Positions 34,288 through 42,781 of a stretch of 64,000 nt of DNA are shown here, piece by piece (the stretch's first letter is position 1; the number at the start of each line of letters is the position of its first letter). The stretch covers positions 36,831 to 100,830 of the forward strand of contig CAZMZW010000009.1 in assembly GCA_964571135.1 (NCBI GenBank). The letters are read 5' to 3'. The notes beneath the pieces are model-generated. The model was not told the DNA's origin. It was given only the letters and a program-made list of their open reading frames with translations, and ran no database searches. A program made the translations under genes and the position numbers. Source of the stretch: CAZMZW01 sp964571135 (lineage in GTDB: Bacteria > Chloroflexota > Anaerolineae > Anaerolineales > Anaerolineaceae).

Positions 34288-35448
34288 GTGCGCGGATATA
34301 AAACTTTACCGACTGCGATAATTCTTATTCTGCCTTTTTTATTCAGTGCCTGTTTTCCCATCCTCAATTTAAAACCACCTGTTACAGAAACCGCAACTAC
34401 TCCAGTTACCCAAACTGCATTAATACTCCCAACTCCAAATAATACAGGTGGACAGGAAGTATTAACCAGTCTCTATGAACGGGTCAACCCAGGTGTGGTT
34501 GCAATTCGAGTCCAGACTGTGAGCCAGGATAATTACCAGGGATCCGGATTTGTTTATGACCAAAAAGGGAATATAGTATCAAATTTTCATGTGGTAGAGA
34601 ATGCACAGACAATCGAAGTTATTTTCGCTGATGGTTATCGGGCGGAAGGAAAATTAATTGGCAGCGATCTGGATTCAGATATCGCTGTTATTCGTGTAGA
34701 AGTTCCCCCTGAGGAATTAAAACCCCTGCTTATTGGCACCTCAAGTGAAGCAAAGGTCGGCCAAACTGTAGTGGCAATCGGAAATCCATTTGGTCTTTCC
34801 GGGACAATGACCACGGGTATTATATCTGCCCTGGGACGCACTCTGGAATCCCTGCATCAATCTCCCGATGGAGGATATTACTCATCCGCCGATCTCATTC
34901 AGACGGATGCTTCCATTAATCCTGGCAATTCCGGTGGTCCTTTGCTTAATCTCAGCGGTGAAGTAATCGGCATAAACCGCGCTATTCAAACCAGCTCTAC
35001 AAACCAAGTAAATACACCTCTTAACAGCGGTGTTGGTTTTGCTGTGCCGGTGAGCATTGTAAAAAAAGTAGTTCCTGCATTAATTGAAAAAGGTTTTTAT
35101 GATTATCCTTATCTGGGGATTGGCAGCAAGGAAGAGCTCACTTTGCAGGATCTGATCGCCTTGGGAGTACCTACGAATACGGTTGGCGCCTATGTTCTGG
35201 ATGTGGCTTCGGGCGGCCCTGCGGATAAGGCCGGTTTGAAGGGGGGAAATCGAGAGACTGCCAGCCGGGGGCTTCTGGCAGGTGGGGATTGGATCATTGC
35301 CATTGATGGACTCCGGATTATTGATTACAACAGCCTGATCAGCAACCTTGTGGTTCAGCATAATACCGGAGATACTATCACACTGACTATTTTACGGGGG
35401 GGACAGGAAATGAAGCTCGAACTGACGCTTGAAAAGCGTCCAAATTAA
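34288..35448 (+). CDS. HtrA/DegP-type serine protease, lipoprotein, with PDZ domain
   Basis: Trypsin-fold S1C protease for envelope protein quality control. The GTG start follows GGAG at 7 nt. A signal peptide ends in FLFSAC with a lipidation Cys22, though Phe at -3 is unusual, so it should sit on the outer face of the membrane. A Thr/Pro-rich spacer precedes the protease. Catalytic His102 (SNFHVVENA), Asp132 (DSDIAVI) and Ser216 (NPGNSGGPL) are intact. A single C-terminal PDZ domain spans about 280-380. Co-transcribed with the J-domain gene and closed by a terminator. Confidence 0.92.
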   Translation: MRGYKTLPTAIILILPFLFSACFPILNLKPPVTETATTPVTQTALILPTPNNTGGQEVLTSLYERVNPGVVAIRVQTVSQDNYQGSGFVYDQKGNIVSNFHVVENAQTIEVIFADGYRAEGKLIGSDLDSDIAVIRVEVPPEELKPLLIGTSSEAKVGQTVVAIGNPFGLSGTMTTGIISALGRTLESLHQSPDGGYYSSADLIQTDASINPGNSGGPLLNLSGEVIGINRAIQTSSTNQVNTPLNSGVGFAVPVSIVKKVVPALIEKGFYDYPYLGIGSKEELTLQDLIALGVPTNTVGAYVLDVASGGPADKAGLKGGNRETASRGLLAGGDWIIAIDGLRIIDYNSLISNLVVQHNTGDTITLTILRGGQEMKLELTLEKRPN

Positions 35449-35456
35449 ATTAATGG

Positions 35457-35486
35457 AAAAGACCCATTTTTTCAAACGGGTCTTTT
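35457..35486. terminator. Bidirectional terminator between htrA-like gene and 35510 gene
   Basis: AAAAGACCC (35457-35465) pairs with GGGTCTTTT (35478-35486), giving T tracts on both strands between two convergent genes. Confidence 0.82.
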
Positions 35487-35509
35487 AATATTTATTCTAA
35501 GTAAGCTAA

Positions 35510-36169
35510 CTATTTAATATTATCTGCCAGCAGCACAAGATCGTTATACAAAGCTTCCAGGTCACTCAGTGCTTTGATTTTGTCCGTGGTAATTGTAGTG
35601 CGGATACCGGTCAGGCGTGTTTCCAGGTTCTTGGTAATCGCCGGAAAAGCGGGTACTTCCAGTGCTTTCAGATTCTGAATAATGTATTCCAGGTTTTGTG
35701 CAGACCCTGAAGAATCGTCTTTTAGCAGGGCGATCCGGGCTGCGTTAACGTTGCTCTGGATCTGGTAAACAGATTTCTGTGCACTGACCTTATCCAATTG
35801 GCTCTGCAGAGTAACGATGTCATTTTTCGCCTGGGTCAATTGTGCTTCAACCGCTTTTAAATTCTCAATTTGAGATTTGGCAGTTGTCACTTCAGTTTTT
35901 GCAACGGTGACTTCACTCTGGGCGGCTTTTATTTGTGCTTTCAGCTCATTGGTTTGCGGGATGTAGACAGCCAGAAACAAAGCACCTGCGCCAAGTACCA
36001 GCAATAGAATTCCCACACCGAGCATGCGCAGGAAGCGGGAAAATTTAGTGGATTCCCTCTTTTCAGGTTTATTCAGCGCTGGCTCCTCAGTAGGTTGGGC
36101 GTCTGAAGATATCGTAGCGGGTTCTTCGTTCGGGATTTCATCTTTCTTTTGTTTTTTTGATACAGGCAT
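35510..36169 (-). CDS. Membrane-anchored coiled-coil protein of unknown function
   Basis: A 219-residue protein. The polar N-terminus is Lys/Glu/Pro rich, followed by one transmembrane helix at about 50-70 (MLGVGILLLVLGAGALFLAVYI). A long heptad-rich coiled coil comes next (about 75-135, with repeated AKTEVTTAKSQIE-like Ala/Lys/Glu units), then a helical C-terminal domain. The bulk should lie outside the cytoplasm. AAGGAG precedes the ATG. No family is recognised. It is divergent from murJ, which might hint at an envelope role. Confidence 0.65.
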   Translation of the reverse strand: MPVSKKQKKDEIPNEEPATISSDAQPTEEPALNKPEKRESTKFSRFLRMLGVGILLLVLGAGALFLAVYIPQTNELKAQIKAAQSEVTVAKTEVTTAKSQIENLKAVEAQLTQAKNDIVTLQSQLDKVSAQKSVYQIQSNVNAARIALLKDDSSGSAQNLEYIIQNLKALEVPAFPAITKNLETRLTGIRTTITTDKIKALSDLEALYNDLVLLADNIK

Positions 36170-36257
36170 TTTGGCTCCTTAAGAATTCTTTTTATATATT
36201 AATTATACGGTATAGATCCTGGCAGGTTGTCCCACTCCAGGTTATCAAAATGTGGTT

Positions 36258-36286
36258 TTGCATGCAACTTTAGGTACAAGTATAAT
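36258..36286 (+). promoter_or_regulatory. murJ promoter (leaderless candidate)
   Basis: TTGCAT (36258-36263), a 17-nt spacer and a perfect TATAAT (36281-36286). The murJ ATG at 36294 starts 8 nt after the -10 box. No ribosome-binding sequence lies between. Confidence 0.7.
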
Positions 36287-36293
36287 CACGCAT

Positions 36294-37889
36294 ATGTCTA
36301 TCTCTTCCTCTCCTGCCCAATCGGCGAAACGCCAGATTGCCCGTGCAGCTGTTATTGTCATCGCTGCTTACCTGTTTACCACCCCCATCCGCTTGTTGGC
36401 TACCATCATGACCGCCCAGACCTTTGGAACGGGTGCCTCCAGCGAGGCTTTTTTTGCCTCCAACCGGTTTTCTGAAATACTTTTTAATCTGGTGGCGGGT
36501 GGAGCTTTGGGCTCTGCCTTCATCCCCACTTTCGCTGGACTGCTTGCCAAGAAAGATCATGGCACTGCCTGGAAATTAGCTTCGGCAATTACCAACCTGG
36601 TCCTGCTTGTCCTTACCCTGTTCAGTATCCTAACCATTATTTTTTCCAGACAGGTGGTCCATTATATACTTGCCCCCGGTTTTAGCATTGCTGATCCGGC
36701 CAAGGAATTACTGGCCGCCAACTTGCTGCGCATCCAAGTGCCGTCGGCAGTTATTTTTGGTTTGAGCGGTTTGATCATGGGAATCCTTAACGCTCACCAA
36801 CATTTTCTCCTGCCAGCTCTTGCCCCTGCCATGTATAACATTGGCTGGATCATTGGCATAGTGGCATTGGCACCCAGCATGGGTATTTATGGGCTTGCCT
36901 GGGGAGTTTTGCTGGGGGCTGGGCTGCACTTGTTAATTCAGATCCCGATGTTATTTTTGCTTCCAGGGCGAAAATTCACTCTCACCCTGGGTCTGAATTC
37001 GCCCCAGCTGCGCGAGGTGCTGATATTAATGCTGCCCCGGCTGCTCGGTGTGGCAGTCGTTCAATTAAATTTCCTGCTCAATACCTATCTCGCTTCACTG
37101 CAGCCAGAGGGTAGTGTAACTGCGATCAGCCTGGCCTGGCCGCTGATGCTTATGCCGCAAGCAGCCATTGCCCAATCAATAGCTACTGCTGCCCTGCCTA
37201 CTTTTTCAGCTCAGTATGCCCAGGGAAAATTGCAGGATATGCGTTCTTCGTTGGCAGCCACTTTGCGCGGCGTTCTACTATTGGTTATCCCAACCACCCT
37301 GGGTCTGATCCTCCTTCGGCAGCCATTAATTGAACTTCTCTATCAACATGGGGATTTGTTTACCGCTCAGTCCACTCAATTGGTTTCCTGGGCACTGCTC
37401 TGGTATGGTGCTGGACTGGTGGGACATTGTGTGGTGGAGATCATCAGCCGAGCATTTTATGCGCTGCATGATACCCGGACACCGGTGCTGGTGGGCATTG
37501 GTGCCATGAGTATGAACCTGGCTTTTAGCTTATTATTCAGCGCTCTTTTCAGTCTGTTGGGTTGGATGCCGCATGGCGGATTGGCATTAGCCAATTCACT
37601 GGCAACTGCCATTGAAGCTGTCATCCTGTTGGTATTAATGCGTAAACGTTTGCATGGATTGGAAGGCCAGCGCGTGATGGGTCTGGCGGTGAAAGCCCTG
37701 GCTGCCAGTGCTTTAATGAGTGCAGGATTATGGGTTTGGCTTACTGTTTCTGCCAACATTCCTGCCTGGCAGATTGCCCTTGGCGGTATCCTTATTGGGG
37801 GAATCATCTATGGATTACTGATCATTATCTTGCGGGTTGATGAAATTAATTCAGCTTGGAATTTCATCCGAAATAAATTACATTTATAA
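36294..37889 (+). CDS. murJ: Lipid II flippase MurJ
   Basis: MOP-superfamily flippase moving lipid II across the membrane for peptidoglycan synthesis. About 14 hydrophobic helices are seen. The N-terminal segment (TIMTAQTFGTGASSEAFFASNRF...ILFNLVAGGALGSAFIPTFAGLL) and the HQHFLLPALAPAMYNIG and LISRAFYALHDTRTPVLVG-like (EIISRAFYALHDTRTPV) motifs are typical. I start at ATG 36294, since the promoter lies immediately before it; the frame opens at 36252 inside the promoter. Length 531. Confidence 0.93.
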   Translation: MSISSSPAQSAKRQIARAAVIVIAAYLFTTPIRLLATIMTAQTFGTGASSEAFFASNRFSEILFNLVAGGALGSAFIPTFAGLLAKKDHGTAWKLASAITNLVLLVLTLFSILTIIFSRQVVHYILAPGFSIADPAKELLAANLLRIQVPSAVIFGLSGLIMGILNAHQHFLLPALAPAMYNIGWIIGIVALAPSMGIYGLAWGVLLGAGLHLLIQIPMLFLLPGRKFTLTLGLNSPQLREVLILMLPRLLGVAVVQLNFLLNTYLASLQPEGSVTAISLAWPLMLMPQAAIAQSIATAALPTFSAQYAQGKLQDMRSSLAATLRGVLLLVIPTTLGLILLRQPLIELLYQHGDLFTAQSTQLVSWALLWYGAGLVGHCVVEIISRAFYALHDTRTPVLVGIGAMSMNLAFSLLFSALFSLLGWMPHGGLALANSLATAIEAVILLVLMRKRLHGLEGQRVMGLAVKALAASALMSAGLWVWLTVSANIPAWQIALGGILIGGIIYGLLIIILRVDEINSAWNFIRNKLHL

Positions 37890-37908
37890 AAAACTATTGG
37901 AGAATATT

Positions 37909-38652
37909 ATGGAAAACTCATTTGGAAATCAATTTCTTGAGTCAACGAAAAGAAAAAACATGCCGCCTTCAGGTCAAAGCCAGGGAAATCCTCAGCCTCC
38001 ACTGGAACTACCAATCCCTGCTGATACAGAATTGGTCAATTTGCCTACTCATTCCCAGATTAAAATTCCTTCCCTGGACCTGCGCCAGGCGATCGAAAAA
38101 CGCGAAACTCTGCGCGTTTATTCCGAGGCCGAACTAAGTCTTGATGAACTGTCTTATCTGCTTTGGGTAAGCCAGGGGGTCAAATCGGTCACCGAGAAGG
38201 CCGCCACGAAGCGCAATGTCCCATCAGCTGGATCGCGCCATGCTTTTGAAACCTGGCTTTTAGTCAACCGTGTGGAAAGCCTGGAGCCAGGTCTTTATCG
38301 TTATGTTGCCCTGACCCATAAATTGATCTGCGTACCTGCAGTTCAATCGATCCGTCAGATTCTCACTGACGCCTGCTTGCATCAAAAGCATGTCTTTGAG
38401 AGCGCGGTCACTTTCTTCTGGGTGGCTGTGGTGGAACGCATGACCTGGCGCTATCCTGCGCGCGGATACCGTTATCTATTCCTGGATGCCGGGCATGTCT
38501 GCCAGAACTTGTATCTGGCTGCGGAACAAATAGGCTGTGGAGTGTGTGCCATCGCTGCGTATGATGATGACCTGGTCAACCAGGCGCTCCAGGTGGATGG
38601 GGAAAACCTTTTCACGATCTATATTGCCTCCCTTGGCAAAAGGGCAAATTAA
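37909..38652 (+). CDS. SagB/ThcOx-type nitroreductase family protein
   Basis: A 247-residue FMN-dependent oxidoreductase-like protein of the SagB group. Motifs are RQAIEKRETLRVYSEAELSLDELSYLLWVSQGV, RNVPSAGSRHAFETWLLVNRV and the C-terminal DAGHVCQNLYLAAEQIGCGVCAIAAYDDD. SagB homologues oxidise azolines in thiazole/oxazole-modified peptides, but many stand-alone members have other, unknown roles. No SagC/D cyclodehydratase or precursor gene is nearby. ATG 37909 follows GGAG at 6 nt, 19 nt after murJ. Confidence 0.85.
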   Translation: MENSFGNQFLESTKRKNMPPSGQSQGNPQPPLELPIPADTELVNLPTHSQIKIPSLDLRQAIEKRETLRVYSEAELSLDELSYLLWVSQGVKSVTEKAATKRNVPSAGSRHAFETWLLVNRVESLEPGLYRYVALTHKLICVPAVQSIRQILTDACLHQKHVFESAVTFFWVAVVERMTWRYPARGYRYLFLDAGHVCQNLYLAAEQIGCGVCAIAAYDDDLVNQALQVDGENLFTIYIASLGKRAN

Positions 38653-38749
38653 TTTAAGATTAAAATTTAGTTTCGTCAGGTTCAATTAAAACACGGCATG
38701 CTATAATGATTTTGCAAGACCCTCCCACACAAAATCAAACCGGGTAACC

Positions 38750-41700
38750 ATGTCATTTGTTCACCTTCATGTCCACACCACCTATTCGCTCCTGGATGGT
38801 TTTAGTGCCATTAAGAAGCTGGTGGCGCGTACCAAAGAAATGGGCATGCCGGCGATTGCCGTTACCGACCATGGCACAATGTTTGCTGCCATTGAGTTTT
38901 ATCGTGCCGCCAAGGAAGCCGGTATCAAACCCATTATCGGTTTGGAAGGCTATATGGCTGCCCGCCGCATGCAGGATAAAGAACCGCAGGTGGACAAAAG
39001 ATCTGCGCACGTCATCCTGCTCGCAGAAAATGAAACTGGCTATAAAAACCTGTTAAAAATTGCCAGTGCCTCCCAGTTGAAAGGTTTTTATTATCACCCG
39101 CGCATCGACCATGAATTTCTGGCTGCCCATTCAGCGGGTTTGATTTGCGCCACTGCCTGTCTCAAAGGGGAGGTACCGACCGCAGTACGGGAAAAAGGAG
39201 TGGAAGGTGCTGTTCCTGTGCTGGACTGGTATTACCAGGTGTTTGGCAAGGAGCATTTATTCCTGGAAGTCCAATCCCATAACATCCCTGACCTAGATCC
39301 AGTTAATCGCGGCATGATGGAATTGAGCAAGCGCTTTGGGCTGGATGTAATTGCCACCAATGATGTGCATTACGTCAACAAGGAAGAAGCCCGTTTACAA
39401 GAAATCCTTTTGGCTTTGCAGACCGGTGCATTGTTGTCTGATACAGACCGCATGCGCATGAGTGATGATAACTATTACCTGCGTTCTCCTGAGGAGATGG
39501 CAAATCTTTTCCCCGAATGGCCAGAAGCCATTACCAATACTCTGGCAATTGCCGAACGATGTGACCTGCATCTTGAGCGCGACCGTTATCATTTACCCAA
39601 ATTTGAAGTCCCCCAGGGTTACACAACTGCCACCTATTTGCGTGAATTGTGTGACCAGGGAATGCGCGAGCGCTATGGAGAATCTACCATTGACCCGGTG
39701 TATTGCGAGCGACTAGATTATGAACTGCGGGTCATTGGTCAGATGGGTTTTGAAGCTTACTTCCTGATTGTCTGGGACATGTGCCGGTATGCACGCGAGA
39801 ATCACATCTGGTACAACGCACGCGGTTCAGCCGGTGGTTCGATCGTCGCTTATGTGCTCGGTATCAGCCTGGTGGAACCCATTGACCACGGGCTGATGTT
39901 TGAACGCTTCCTCAATCCGGACCGTGTCAGCATGCCGGATATCGATCTGGATTTTCAGGAAGATAAACGCAGCCAGATCCTCCAATATATAGCTCAAAAA
40001 TTTGGTGAGGACCGTGTCTCACAAATTATTACCTTCAACACCATGAAATCCAAGGCAGCCATCCGTGACGTGGGGCGGGTGATGGCTGTTGCCCTCTCGG
40101 AAGTTGATCATGTGGCCAAGATGATCCCCATGATTTCTGGCAAGTCCCCAACCATCGAAGAAGCGTTGGAGAAGATCCCTGCTTTTAAAGAAGCGTATGA
40201 GAATTCTAAATATATGAAAGAGGTGATCGACATTGCCGCGGGGATGGAAGGTGTGGCTCGTAATGCCGGCACACATGCGGCTGGGGTGATCATTTCCGAC
40301 CAGCCTCTTACAGAATCCGTCCCGCTTCACCGCCCAACTAATGAATCCCAGGATAACCCGATCAAACAGGTCTCCCAGTATGAAATGGATGTGCTTGACT
40401 TCCTGGGCCTGATGAAAGTGGACATTCTTGGACTTGACATGCTGGCAGTAATGGCAGATGCCTGTGCTTTGATCCAAACGCGCCATCAGGTCCATCTTGA
40501 CCTGGGTAACATTCCGATTGACGACCCCGAGACTTTTGCTTTCCTGGGTAAAGGGCAGACAGCCGGTGTTTTCCAATTGGAAGGTGCGGGTATGACCCGT
40601 TTCCTGACCCAGATGAAGCCCAGGGAGCTGCGCAACATCATTGCCATGGTGGCTCTCTACCGCCCAGGCCCCATGCAGTTCATCCCTCACTATATCAGCC
40701 GTCTGCTGGGCAAAGAAAAGATCGAATACGATCATCCTTTGCTGGAACCCATCTTCCGAGAGACTTATGGAGTTCCGATCTATCAAGAACAGATCATGAT
40801 GGCGGCCATGACCCTGGCAGGTTACACTGCTGCCGAAGCTGATGAGCTCCGCAAGGTCATCTCAAAAAAGCAGGTCACCGCCCTTACCAAACACCGCAAA
40901 AAATTCATCCAGGGCGCAGTGGTTAAAGGTATTCCAGAAAAAGAAGCGGAAGAGATTTTTGAAAAGTGGGAAGGCTTCGTAAGCTATGGGTTTAATAAGA
41001 GCCATGCGGCGGATTACGGTGTTCTGGCAGTACAGACTGGCTACCTGAAAGCCCATTACACTGTGGAATATATGACTGCCCTGCTTTCCAATAAAAAGGA
41101 TGTGATTGAGAAAGTAGCCTTGTATGTGACAGATTGTGCCCAGCTTGGGTTGGATATCCTCCCACCGGATATAAACCACGGCCAATGGGATTTTGTCATC
41201 GAAGACTGCACAGATAAACCTCCGGCTATCCGTTTTGGGCTGGGTGCTATTAAGAATGTCAGCCGTAATTCGATTGATGCAATTGTTGAAGCCCGCCAGG
41301 ATGGGTTGTTTCGGAATATTAATGATTTTGTACGCCGCGTTGATTTACGTAAGCTCGGAAAGCGTACTCTGGAATCTTTGATCAAAGTTGGCGCATTAGA
41401 CTGCCTGGCACCGCGCAGTGCCTTGATGGAAGGTATGGATCTGCTTATCACCCTCAGCGACCGCCATTTCAAGGTACAGGAGTCGGGGCAACTGACCATT
41501 TTTGATGCGGGTAGTGTTGTTGAGGAGGAGATCAGCCTGCCGGTTGTGGCAGCCATGGATCCACATGAGCGATTGGATTGGGAAAAGGAACTGCTTGGGT
41601 TTTATCTTTCCGGTCATCCGCTTACGCCGTACCTGCCCCTCATTCAGCGCCAGATCACTCACTATTCAGCTGACCTGCGCGAGACCGAGCAAAAGCAGGT

Positions 41701-42709
41701 GGTGTGCATCGCCGGGCTGGTTAAGCGCTGCCGGCGGATCATCACTAAAAAAGATGAACCAATGGGATTTATCACGGTAGAAGACTTGCAGGGCAGCGTG
41801 GAGATAATTATTTTCCCACGTGTCTGGCAGACGGTGGAAAACTTTATGCGCGAAGGGGAAGTGCTGGTGGTGCAGGGCAAAGTGCAGATGGAGGATGAGG
41901 ATGTTAAAATTCTCGCTGACCGGATCAACCGCCTTACCCTTGAGGATATTCCTGAGGAGATCAATCCACCAATACAAGAAGATCATACCTTACAGGACCA
42001 TGTTCAACCGCAAGTCATGGTTGAGCCATCCGTCCCACTTGAAAAAAATCAAAACAATGCAATCTCAGGAACTGAGCATTTTAACTTATCAACCAATAAC
42101 CCTAACTCAGAAAGCAGTTCAGCCAGCCAGCCCATTGAACCGAAAAGGATCCCGCCAGCCCCGATTCATGAGATTGAAGACATTGACCTTGACGATTCTC
42201 CCCGCGACCTGGACCAAGAGGATCCAGCTGAAATTATTAATGTAGAACCTATACCGGAAATGGCTGTGTCCGAAGGTTCAGGGGATGGAATTTATTCTTC
42301 CACTGTGGTGACTGCCGTAATGGATGTAAATAGGTTTACAGCGCCTTCCTCCCTCGCCGGTACTCTATTCACCGAGACAGAATTGGAAAGTGTGGTCGGC
42401 GGTGAACTGCAGTTCATTGTGCCCCCCGCGCCAGTGGATATAAAAAAGGTTGTCGAGCGTCTGCCGCAATTGCTTTTGGTCAGTGTCCATTCCTGCGGGG
42501 ATAAAGAACACGACAAACTCCGCCTGCGCCGTATCATTGGTATTTTTAACTCCAGCCCGGGCCAGGACCGTTTTGCCCTGGTTTGCAGCGAGAATAGCAG
42601 CAGCGTTGTTATTGATTTTCCAAGCAGCACGACGGGAATCAATGAAAGACTGCTCACCCAATTAAAGCTGATGGTGGGGGAAGAAAATATCTCAATCAGC
42701 GAAACCTAA
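38750..42709 (+). CDS. dnaE: DNA polymerase III subunit alpha
   Basis: Replicative polymerase, DnaE1 type, 1319 residues. Domains: N-terminal PHP (HLHVHTTYSLLDGF; VTDHGTM), the polymerase core with catalytic PDIDLDFQ at about 397-404, a helix-hairpin-helix region, and an OB fold (~985-1070, VVCIAGLVKRCRRI...GFITVEDLQGSVEIIIF). After it lies a low-complexity Pro/Glu/Ser/Asn linker of about 120 residues. A final domain (~1225-1319) resembles the tau-binding end. The linker makes it longer than E. coli DnaE (1160). TATAAT at 38702-38707 is a likely -10. No strong ribosome site. Confidence 0.96.
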   Translation: MSFVHLHVHTTYSLLDGFSAIKKLVARTKEMGMPAIAVTDHGTMFAAIEFYRAAKEAGIKPIIGLEGYMAARRMQDKEPQVDKRSAHVILLAENETGYKNLLKIASASQLKGFYYHPRIDHEFLAAHSAGLICATACLKGEVPTAVREKGVEGAVPVLDWYYQVFGKEHLFLEVQSHNIPDLDPVNRGMMELSKRFGLDVIATNDVHYVNKEEARLQEILLALQTGALLSDTDRMRMSDDNYYLRSPEEMANLFPEWPEAITNTLAIAERCDLHLERDRYHLPKFEVPQGYTTATYLRELCDQGMRERYGESTIDPVYCERLDYELRVIGQMGFEAYFLIVWDMCRYARENHIWYNARGSAGGSIVAYVLGISLVEPIDHGLMFERFLNPDRVSMPDIDLDFQEDKRSQILQYIAQKFGEDRVSQIITFNTMKSKAAIRDVGRVMAVALSEVDHVAKMIPMISGKSPTIEEALEKIPAFKEAYENSKYMKEVIDIAAGMEGVARNAGTHAAGVIISDQPLTESVPLHRPTNESQDNPIKQVSQYEMDVLDFLGLMKVDILGLDMLAVMADACALIQTRHQVHLDLGNIPIDDPETFAFLGKGQTAGVFQLEGAGMTRFLTQMKPRELRNIIAMVALYRPGPMQFIPHYISRLLGKEKIEYDHPLLEPIFRETYGVPIYQEQIMMAAMTLAGYTAAEADELRKVISKKQVTALTKHRKKFIQGAVVKGIPEKEAEEIFEKWEGFVSYGFNKSHAADYGVLAVQTGYLKAHYTVEYMTALLSNKKDVIEKVALYVTDCAQLGLDILPPDINHGQWDFVIEDCTDKPPAIRFGLGAIKNVSRNSIDAIVEARQDGLFRNINDFVRRVDLRKLGKRTLESLIKVGALDCLAPRSALMEGMDLLITLSDRHFKVQESGQLTIFDAGSVVEEEISLPVVAAMDPHERLDWEKELLGFYLSGHPLTPYLPLIQRQITHYSADLRETEQKQVVCIAGLVKRCRRIITKKDEPMGFITVEDLQGSVEIIIFPRVWQTVENFMREGEVLVVQGKVQMEDEDVKILADRINRLTLEDIPEEINPPIQEDHTLQDHVQPQVMVEPSVPLEKNQNNAISGTEHFNLSTNNPNSESSSASQPIEPKRIPPAPIHEIEDIDLDDSPRDLDQEDPAEIINVEPIPEMAVSEGSGDGIYSSTVVTAVMDVNRFTAPSSLAGTLFTETELESVVGGELQFIVPPAPVDIKKVVERLPQLLLVSVHSCGDKEHDKLRLRRIIGIFNSSPGQDRFALVCSENSSSVVIDFPSSTTGINERLLTQLKLMVGEENISISET

Positions 42710-42781
42710 AAGGATCCCAATCTGGGATAGAGCATGTAGCGGATTTCCAGCAGGGATTCTCACAGGGAGAGAACCCCGAAC

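Noticed and set aside
40019..40786. 255-codon frame antisense to dnaE
   Set aside because: Arises from codon bias of dnaE; His/Gln-rich translation without family resemblance.
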